NCBI GenBank assembly: GCA_044433305.1
Contig: JAWXTS010000015.1
Location: 1-28,350 of the forward strand
Length of the DNA stretch: 28,350 nt
Direction: 5' to 3'
DNA from: JAWXTS01 sp044433305
GTDB lineage: Bacteria; Bacteroidota; Bacteroidia; Bacteroidales; Rikenellaceae
In this document: positions 23,159-28,350 of the stretch, one piece after another
Layout of the letters: the number at the start of each line of letters is the position of its first letter
Position numbering within the stretch: position 1 is the first letter of the stretch
The notes under the pieces: model-generated
Told to the model about the DNA's origin: nothing
The model's input: only the letters and a program-made list of their open reading frames with translations
Databases searched by the model: none
Translations under genes and position numbers: made by a program

Positions 23159-24550
23159 ATGTCACATTTACAAAAAACACTTAAAGACTCTGTATCTTTT
23201 GAAGGCACAGGATTACATACAGGAAAATTAGTCAAGATGACCATCAACCCAGCGGTTGCAGGACACGGCGTTAAGTTCAAGAGAACAGACCTTGAAGGCG
23301 AACCCGTTGTTGATGCTCTAGCCGAGAATGTGGTCGATACATCAAGAAGCACAACCATACAAAAAGGAGAGGCTCGCGTAAGCACCGTAGAACACGTACT
23401 AGCAGCACTCTTTGGTTGCGACATCGACAATGCACTTATAGAAGTCAACGGCCCAGAGGTTCCAATCATGGACGGCTCAGCCATCGAGTTTGTAAAAGCG
23501 ATAGATAGCGCAGGCGTAGTTGATTTGGCTCAAGAACGTGTATACTACGAGATAACAGAAAAGGTCAGCTTCAAAATCGAGCAGTCAGGAGTAGAAATCA
23601 CAGCTTACCCAGACGACCACTTCAGCATAAACCTAAATATCGACTTCAACTCAAAAGTACTTGGCAATCAATACGCTAAGCTAGATGACATAGAAGAATT
23701 CAAGAACGAGGTGGCTCCATGTCGCACCTTTGTATTCTTGCACGAGATAGCTCCTCTTATCGAAAACAACCTTATCAAAGGTGGAGATATAGACAACGCT
23801 ATCGTCGTTGTCGAGAACCCTATCTCTGATGATGAGCTTAAACACCTTACATCGGTATTCAACAAAGAGAACATCAAGATTGAGGCTGGATATTTGAACA
23901 ACCTTGAACTAAGATTTGCCAACGAGCCAGCACGTCACAAAATGCTTGATGTGATGGGCGATTTGATGCTTATAGGCACACGCATAAAAGGCAAAATCGT
24001 AGCTAACAAACCAGGCCACTTTGCAAATACAGAATTTGCAAAAACAGTGCGCAAGGCTATCAAGCGCGATACTTCTAAGCCTTCGTTTAGATACGACCAC
24101 AACCAAGCTCCATATTTTGACATCAATCAGATAAAGAAGCTTCTTCCTCATCGCCCACCATTCTTGTTGGTAGATAAGATTATGAAGATTGACGCTGACA
24201 CCATTGTCGGCATCAAGAACGTTACTATGAACGAGCCTTTCTTCGTAGGACACTTCCCATCTGAGCCTGTTATGCCAGGTGTGCTTATCATTGAGGCCAT
24301 GGCTCAGTGCGGTGGCATCCTTGTGCTTAACACCGTTCCAGACCCCGAGAACTACTCTACATACTTCGTCAAGATTGATGGCGTGAAGTTCAAACGCAAA
24401 GTCGTTCCAGGTGACACACTACAATTTGAGCTTAAGCTTGTTGAACCTATACGCCGTGGCATGGTTGTCATGGAGGCAAAAGCTTATGTGGGCGACACAC
24501 TAGCAACAGAGGCATTGCTTATGGCTCAGATTGCAAAAAACAATAAGTAA
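23159..24550 (+). CDS. lpxC/fabZ: Bifunctional LpxC/FabZ: UDP-3-O-acyl-GlcNAc deacetylase fused to 3-hydroxyacyl-ACP dehydratase
   Basis: A 463-residue fusion. Residues 1 to ~310 are LpxC, the zinc deacetylase that commits UDP-acyl-GlcNAc to lipid A: STVEHVLAALFG holds the zinc histidine H79, and ARHKMLDVMGDL holds the other two ligands (H and D, HxxxD). From ~320 on is FabZ, which dehydrates 3-hydroxyacyl-ACP: LLPHRPPFLLVD, GHFPSEPVMPGV with the catalytic histidine and EAMAQ with the catalytic glutamate. The fusion is usual in Bacteroidota, and both halves use 3-hydroxyacyl-ACP-derived chains, so it balances lipid A and fatty acids. The ATG at 23159 (MSHLQKTL) aligns with LpxC; the in-frame ATG at 23105 would add an unlikely extension over a promoter element. 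lpxA follows after 19 bases. Confidence 0.96.
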   Translation: MSHLQKTLKDSVSFEGTGLHTGKLVKMTINPAVAGHGVKFKRTDLEGEPVVDALAENVVDTSRSTTIQKGEARVSTVEHVLAALFGCDIDNALIEVNGPEVPIMDGSAIEFVKAIDSAGVVDLAQERVYYEITEKVSFKIEQSGVEITAYPDDHFSINLNIDFNSKVLGNQYAKLDDIEEFKNEVAPCRTFVFLHEIAPLIENNLIKGGDIDNAIVVVENPISDDELKHLTSVFNKENIKIEAGYLNNLELRFANEPARHKMLDVMGDLMLIGTRIKGKIVANKPGHFANTEFAKTVRKAIKRDTSKPSFRYDHNQAPYFDINQIKKLLPHRPPFLLVDKIMKIDADTIVGIKNVTMNEPFFVGHFPSEPVMPGVLIIEAMAQCGGILVLNTVPDPENYSTYFVKIDGVKFKRKVVPGDTLQFELKLVEPIRRGMVVMEAKAYVGDTLATEALLMAQIAKNNK

Positions 24551-24569
24551 ACTAGATAAATTACAATAT

Positions 24570-25367
24570 ATGATTAGTACCCTTGCATACGTTGACAGTT
24601 CAGCAATCGTTGGCCAAGATGTTACAATAGAACCATTTGCATACGTGGCAGCAGACACTGTTATTGGTGACGGCAGCTACATAGCAACAGGAGCAGTTAT
24701 TAGAGAAGGTGCTCGCCTAGGCAAAAACTGTAAGATACACACAGGAGCAGTTATCGCTGGCGTACCTCAAGACTTAAAGTTTAAAGGTGAATATACAACC
24801 GTCGAGATTGGCGACAACACAATGGTTAGAGAATGTGCAACCATCAACCGTGGCACAGCATCTAAGGGCAAGACCGTAGTGGGCAGCAACTGCTTGATTA
24901 TGGCCTATGCACACGTTGGTCACGACTGCGTTGTTGGCAACCACTGCATCCTAGCAAACCAAGTTTCGCTTGCAGGCGAGGTTGAGGTTGACGACTGGGC
25001 TATCCTTGGTGGACACGCAGCAGTACACCAATTTACACGCATCGGCAAACACGCCATGATTAGTGGCGGTACCCTTGTAACTAAGGACGTACCACCATAT
25101 ATAACAGCAGCATTCCACCCTGTCGGCTATGCTGGCATGAACTCTATCGGCCTACGCCGTAGAGGCTTTAACGACGAGCAAGTTTCAACACTACACGAAA
25201 TAATGAAAGTATTATTTCAAGATGGCAACGCCTACTCAAAAGGTGTTGACATTGTCGAGAATACCTTTGCACAAAGCCCTGAGCGTGACGAAATGCTAAA
25301 CTTTATACGCAACTCGAAACGTGGTCTGCTGAAACAATTTAACCCCAACAGAAAGTCAGCAGAATAA
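24570..25367 (+). CDS. lpxA: UDP-N-acetylglucosamine acyltransferase
   Basis: A 265-residue left-handed beta-helix enzyme that transfers a 3-hydroxyacyl chain from ACP to UDP-GlcNAc, the first step of lipid A synthesis. Hexapeptide repeats run through the first ~170 residues (for example VIGDGS, AVIREGARLGKNCKIHTGAV). The catalytic-type histidine is H118 in AHVGHDC, and the family phrases GVPQDLKFKGE and GLRRRGF are present. The frame is open to a TTG at 24531 inside lpxC/fabZ; the ATG at 24570 (MISTLAYV) is preferred because it fits the family N-terminus. It acts before LpxC in the pathway, and both are in one transcript. Confidence 0.96.
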   Translation: MISTLAYVDSSAIVGQDVTIEPFAYVAADTVIGDGSYIATGAVIREGARLGKNCKIHTGAVIAGVPQDLKFKGEYTTVEIGDNTMVRECATINRGTASKGKTVVGSNCLIMAYAHVGHDCVVGNHCILANQVSLAGEVEVDDWAILGGHAAVHQFTRIGKHAMISGGTLVTKDVPPYITAAFHPVGYAGMNSIGLRRRGFNDEQVSTLHEIMKVLFQDGNAYSKGVDIVENTFAQSPERDEMLNFIRNSKRGLLKQFNPNRKSAE

Positions 25368-25372
25368 ATAAT

Positions 25373-25403
25373 TTTGGTAATTAAATAAAAATTACTAATT
25401 TTG
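25373..25403 (+). promoter_or_regulatory. Full Bacteroidota promoter of rimP-nusA-infB (TTTG-N19-TAATTTTG)
   Basis: TTTG at 25373-25376, exactly 19 bases, then TAATTTTG at 25396-25403, followed by CA. It is one of the two best promoters in the window. The predicted start near 25408 gives a leader of about 87 bases before rimP. Confidence 0.78.
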
Positions 25404-25407
25404 CAAC

Positions 25408-25463
25408 GAGGGATAGATAAATGGGGACGCGAGTCCCCTTTTATATTATTTAATAGCCCCCTC
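25408..25463 (+). promoter_or_regulatory. Structured leader of rimP-nusA-infB with terminator-like hairpin
   Basis: GGGGAC (25423-25428) pairs with GTCCCC (25433-25438) around a GCGA tetraloop (GNRA class) and is followed by TTTTATATTATTT, the shape of an intrinsic terminator or attenuator. GAGGG (25408-25412) can pair with CCCTC (25459-25463) to enclose this hairpin. A weak third hairpin (TTGATT 25466-25471 with AATCAA 25479-25484) follows. It could be the lpxA terminator, an attenuator, or both. Confidence 0.55.
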
Positions 25464-25494
25464 ATTTGATTGAATTAAAATCAATTTACGGTCC

Positions 25495-25965
25495 ATGATA
25501 GACAAAAGTAAAATCGTTTCTATCGCTCAAGAGTACCTATCACAAAACAGTGAACTATTTCTTGTAGATGTAAAAATCGCACCTTCAAATGAAATAGAAG
25601 TAATAATCGACAGCGATACCAATGTAGGCGTAGACACCTGCATAACACTGAGCCGCAGCATTGAGAGTGAGTTTGACCGCGAAAGCGAAGACTTCCAACT
25701 TACAGTAACCTCGGCAGGCATAGGACAAGCACTTAAGCTAGAACGCCAGATGCGCAAGGTGCTTGAAAAAGAAGTCGAAGTACTACTACTTAGTGGCATA
25801 AAGCTCAAGGGCATACTTACAGGTGTTGACTCAGATAGCATAACCATCAAGTATGAAGAAAAGGTGGCCGTAGAAGGAAAAAAACGCAAACAAGTGGTTG
25901 AAACAGAGAAAAATATTCTCGTTTCGCAAACAAAAAGCATAAAAGAAATCATCTCGTTCAGATAA
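25495..25965 (+). CDS. rimP: Ribosome maturation factor RimP
   Basis: A 156-residue protein needed for 30S subunit maturation. The N-terminal alpha/beta domain (about 1-80) contains VDVKI and VDTCITLSRSIE, and EDFQLTVTSAGIGQAL stands in for the LEVSSPGLDRPL-type boundary motif. The C-terminal SH3-like barrel (about 90-156) contains LKGILTGVDSDSITIKYE. Length is typical. Position at the head of rimP-nusA-infB is the widely conserved order and adds weight to the call, since sequence similarity within the family is modest. nusA follows after 27 bases. Confidence 0.93.
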   Translation: MIDKSKIVSIAQEYLSQNSELFLVDVKIAPSNEIEVIIDSDTNVGVDTCITLSRSIESEFDRESEDFQLTVTSAGIGQALKLERQMRKVLEKEVEVLLLSGIKLKGILTGVDSDSITIKYEEKVAVEGKKRKQVVETEKNILVSQTKSIKEIISFR

Positions 25966-25992
25966 TTAGTTAAAATACAAATATTACAGGTT

Positions 25993-27231
25993 ATGAAAAA
26001 TCTTGATTTGGTATCAAATTTCGCTGAATTTAAAGAGCTAAAGAATATCGACAAGGCTACAATGATAGGTGTTATAGAGGATGTTTTTCGTCATCTTCTT
26101 ATCAAAACCTATGAGGACGACACAAACTTCGACGTTATTATCAACCCAGAAAAAGGAGACCTTGAAATATGGCGTAACCGCACCATAGTCGAGGACGGCA
26201 CCGTTGAGAATCCTAACAAAGAAATTGAGCTTAGCGAAGCTCGCGAAATCGACGCTACCTATGAGGTTGACGAAGAGGTAGCCGAAGAAATCAAGCTTGA
26301 GGCCTTTGGTCGTCGTGCCGTTTTGTCACTACGCCAAAACTTGGCTTCACGTATTCTGGATTTGGAAAAAGCTAGTCTCTACAACAAATACTGTGAGATG
26401 GTCGGACGAATCATCAATGGCGAGGTTTACCAAGCATGGAAAAAAGAAGTCCTTGTAATGGATGACGAAGGCAACGAGCTGGTTCTTCCAAAACAAGAGC
26501 AAATACCTAACGACTTCTTCCGCAAGGGCGATACAGTCAAAGCCATAGTTTCTAAAGTCGAGATGCGCAACAATACTCCTTATGTGATGTTGTCACGTAC
26601 GGCTCCAGAATTCCTAGAGCGACTTTTTGAACAAGAGGTACCTGAAATATTCGATGGTCTAATCACCATCAAGAAAATCGTTCGCATACCTGGCGAGAGA
26701 GCTAAGGTTGCAGTAGAATCTTATGACGAGCGCATAGACCCAGTTGGAGCTTGCGTGGGTGTTAAAGGGTCTCGTATCCACACCATCGTTAAAGAACTTA
26801 GAAACGAGAGCATCGACGTTGTGAACTACACATCAAACGTCAAACTACTTATTCAACGCGCACTTTCACCAGCTAAGATTTCTAATACAACTCTTGACGA
26901 GGAGAGAAAGACAGCAGCAGTAACATTGAAACCAAAAGAGGTATCACTAGCTATCGGTAAGGGTGGTTTGAATATCCGTTTGGCTACTATGCTTACAGAA
27001 TACGATATTGATGTATATCGCGAGTTTGAGGGCGAGGATGTCGCACTAGATGACTTTGCAAACGAGATTGACCAATGGATTATTGATCAATTCAAACTTA
27101 TTGGTTGCGACACTGCTAAGAGCGTACTTGAAATACCTGAGGAGGATTTGATTGAACGCACTGACCTAGAGGTTGAGACTGTCCAGATGGTGGTCAGCAT
27201 TCTAAAATCAGAGTTTGACCAACCAGAATAA
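25993..27231 (+). CDS. nusA: Transcription termination/antitermination factor NusA
   Basis: A 412-residue RNA-polymerase-binding factor that modulates pausing, termination and antitermination. The N-terminal polymerase-binding domain spans about residues 1-125 and an S1 domain about 130-200 (RKGDTVKAIVSKVEMRNNTPYVMLSR). Two KH domains follow, with GVKGSR at 256-261 and IGKGGLN from 321. A short C-terminal helix-hairpin-helix-like region (EIPEEDLIERTDLEVETVQ) ends it; the two acidic repeats of E. coli NusA are reduced to one unit, as in other short NusA proteins. It stands between rimP and infB and may regulate its own operon, as NusA does in E. coli; here that is inference. Confidence 0.96.
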   Translation: MKNLDLVSNFAEFKELKNIDKATMIGVIEDVFRHLLIKTYEDDTNFDVIINPEKGDLEIWRNRTIVEDGTVENPNKEIELSEAREIDATYEVDEEVAEEIKLEAFGRRAVLSLRQNLASRILDLEKASLYNKYCEMVGRIINGEVYQAWKKEVLVMDDEGNELVLPKQEQIPNDFFRKGDTVKAIVSKVEMRNNTPYVMLSRTAPEFLERLFEQEVPEIFDGLITIKKIVRIPGERAKVAVESYDERIDPVGACVGVKGSRIHTIVKELRNESIDVVNYTSNVKLLIQRALSPAKISNTTLDEERKTAAVTLKPKEVSLAIGKGGLNIRLATMLTEYDIDVYREFEGEDVALDDFANEIDQWIIDQFKLIGCDTAKSVLEIPEEDLIERTDLEVETVQMVVSILKSEFDQPE

Positions 27232-27243
27232 AAAGAAAAATTG

Positions 27244-27251
27244 TACCTTTA
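27244..27251 (+). promoter_or_regulatory. Possible -7 element (TACCTTTA) before infB
   Basis: TACCTTTA, one base off TAnnTTTG and identical to the octamer before the M23 peptidase gene. It sits in the 52-base nusA-infB gap, 32 bases before the infB ATG. No properly spaced TTTG is present. Confidence 0.28.
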
Positions 27252-27283
27252 CGGGGTAATATAACGGGCTAAAACAAATTAAA

Positions 27284-28350
27284 ATGTCAAAAGAAAAAAG
27301 ACTGAGACTAAATCAGGCTGCACGAGAATTTAAAGTCGGACAGTCGACCATAGTCGAACTTTTGGAAAACAGAGGAATAAAAATAGATGCAGCACCAAAC
27401 TCGATTATAGAGTCAGCGGCATACGACATTCTCGAAAAAGAATTCGGCGCAAACCGAAAAGCTGAGAATGTTAATATCCGCGAGAAGATGTCTATCAAAC
27501 CAGAGGCTGTATCTTTAAAGGATATGCGTGAAGACGACGTTGTCGAGGACGCCAAACCTATCGTGCGCACTAATCTTATCTCAATAGCAGATGAGGTTTC
27601 TAGTCTAGCACCTAAGGTTGTAGGAAAAATCGACCTTGACGCTCCAAAAAAACAAGATGCACCAGAACCTGCAACTATTAGCACTACACCTAAGCCTCAA
27701 GAGGTTAAGCCCGAACCTACACAGGCCCCAGCTGTGGAGCAAGCCCCAAAACAACAACCTGAGATTGAATCTACGACTATCGAAAAACAAGTGAAATCCG
27801 TAGGTGAAGCGGCTGACAAGGTCGCACAACCCGTTAAAAAGCCAAATGTGTCAGAACAAAACAACAACAAACCACAGCAACAACAGAATGCTAAAAAGGT
27901 AAAACAACCTTCAAAGCCTATCGTTGCAAAACAGGCCGAGGACGTTATCACAGAAGCTACCCAATCACAAACTTACGACCAGCGTATGGCAGATCGTGAG
28001 GTTGAGGTATTCCGTGCTGGCTCTAACACTGGTGTCTCAGGACCAAAAGTACTAGGTAAGATTGACGTCAACCAATTCAAAAACAACGATCCACATGCAA
28101 AACGCGAAAAGCGCAAACGCATAACAAAGGATAAAGTCGATATCACCAAGAGTGCACCTGCAAACAATCCTAACAAAGGTGGTAACAGAAACGCACGCCC
28201 TAATCAAGGTGGTGGTCAAGGAGCAAACCAAGGAGCAAACCAAGGTGGCTACCAAAACCGCAATAACAATGGCGGACAGGGCCAAGGTGGCGGCCAAGGC
28301 GCAAACCAAAACCGCAATAACAATGGCGGTTTTGGTGGCGGTTCTGATTG
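27284..28350 (+). CDS. infB: Translation initiation factor IF-2, N-terminal part (partial)
   Basis: The frame opens at ATG 27284 and has no stop to the window end, giving 355 codons. The start (MSKEKRLRLNQAAREF, then FKVGQSTIVELLENRGIKID) is an IF2_N domain of about 60 residues, and EAVSLKDMREDDV follows. The rest is a low-complexity linker: first rich in K, P, E, Q and V, then from about residue 295 almost only G, N, Q, R and A (for example GANQGANQGG). Two in-frame copies of QNRNNNGG close the visible part. The GTPase domain lies beyond the window. IF-2 brings initiator tRNA to the 30S subunit. Identity is supported by the IF2_N start and by the rimP-nusA-infB order. Confidence 0.93.
   Translation, partial: MSKEKRLRLNQAAREFKVGQSTIVELLENRGIKIDAAPNSIIESAAYDILEKEFGANRKAENVNIREKMSIKPEAVSLKDMREDDVVEDAKPIVRTNLISIADEVSSLAPKVVGKIDLDAPKKQDAPEPATISTTPKPQEVKPEPTQAPAVEQAPKQQPEIESTTIEKQVKSVGEAADKVAQPVKKPNVSEQNNNKPQQQQNAKKVKQPSKPIVAKQAEDVITEATQSQTYDQRMADREVEVFRAGSNTGVSGPKVLGKIDVNQFKNNDPHAKREKRKRITKDKVDITKSAPANNPNKGGNRNARPNQGGGQGANQGANQGGYQNRNNNGGQGQGGGQGANQNRNNNGGFGGGSD
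28251..28329 (+). repeat. In-frame 25-bp direct repeat in the infB linker
   Basis: Identical 25-base copies lie at 28251-28275 and 28305-28329 (offset 54 bases, 18 codons), each encoding the core QNRNNNGG. They sit among shorter GGNCAAGG-type repeats and keep the reading frame. Confidence 0.85.

Noticed and set aside
25527..26054. 175-codon - strand frame over rimP
   Set aside because: Serine- and phenylalanine-rich antisense shadow of rimP and the start of nusA, with no own start signals.
27313..28309. Several - strand frames over infB
   Set aside because: They are antisense shadows of the IF-2 linker; the Cys/Phe/Leu-rich products come from the complement of Lys/Gln/Asn codons.
28200..28350. 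Possible CRISPR-like or satellite array
   Set aside because: The repeats are short, in frame, and encode the Gly/Asn/Gln linker of IF-2; there are no regular unique spacers.

Overview
The window reads as ordinary, densely packed chromosome of a member of the Bacteroidota, most likely order Bacteroidales. Four things point there: LpxC and FabZ are fused in one polypeptide, isoleucyl-tRNA synthetase is the long type with a GIHH signature, there is a TonB/TolA-like protein of the Bacteroidota type plus two DUF3575 outer-membrane proteins, and recurrent TAnnTTTG promoter elements occur, two with a TTTG exactly 19 bases upstream. I see no insertion sequence, prophage, CRISPR array, tRNA or rRNA. 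The genus cannot be fixed from this sequence.

Layout. 1-4340 (+): end of a DMT-family permease, ileS, a dksA-like regulator and a strong terminator. 4355-7342: class II aldolase (-), then two paralogous small outer-membrane barrel genes (-) flanking an HdeD-like membrane protein (+). 7385-10846 (+): a tight four-gene unit of M23 peptidase, YhbP-like split-barrel protein, extended SDR and ispD. 10854-12320 (-): cysS. 12440-16101 (+): a very large DUF2723 (TMEM260-like) membrane protein overlapping rnhB. 16093-17610 (-): a metallo-beta-lactamase-fold hydrolase and a SpoU-family RNA methyltransferase. 17778-22080 (+): carA-carB. 22220-23017 (-): a TonB/TolA-like protein. 23159-25367 (+): lpxC/fabZ fusion and lpxA (lipid A and fatty acid synthesis). 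25495-28350 (+): rimP-nusA-infB, the last gene running off the window.

Most of the content is housekeeping: two aminoacyl-tRNA synthetases, ribosome maturation, transcription elongation and translation initiation, pyrimidine/arginine precursor synthesis, isoprenoid precursor synthesis, lipid A synthesis and glycolysis. Several start codons were moved in from the longest frame, because in-frame TTG or ATG codons upstream lie inside or before predicted promoter elements.

I found no clear undescribed multi-gene system. The best leads are a structured leader with a terminator-like GCGA hairpin ahead of rimP-nusA-infB, a 34-bp palindrome made of two back-to-back promoter elements ahead of carA, a perfect inverted repeat at the predicted carAB start site, the swapped HIGH motif in IleS, an HxD variant of the M23 HxH zinc motif, and the DUF2723 protein as a candidate envelope glycosyltransferase.
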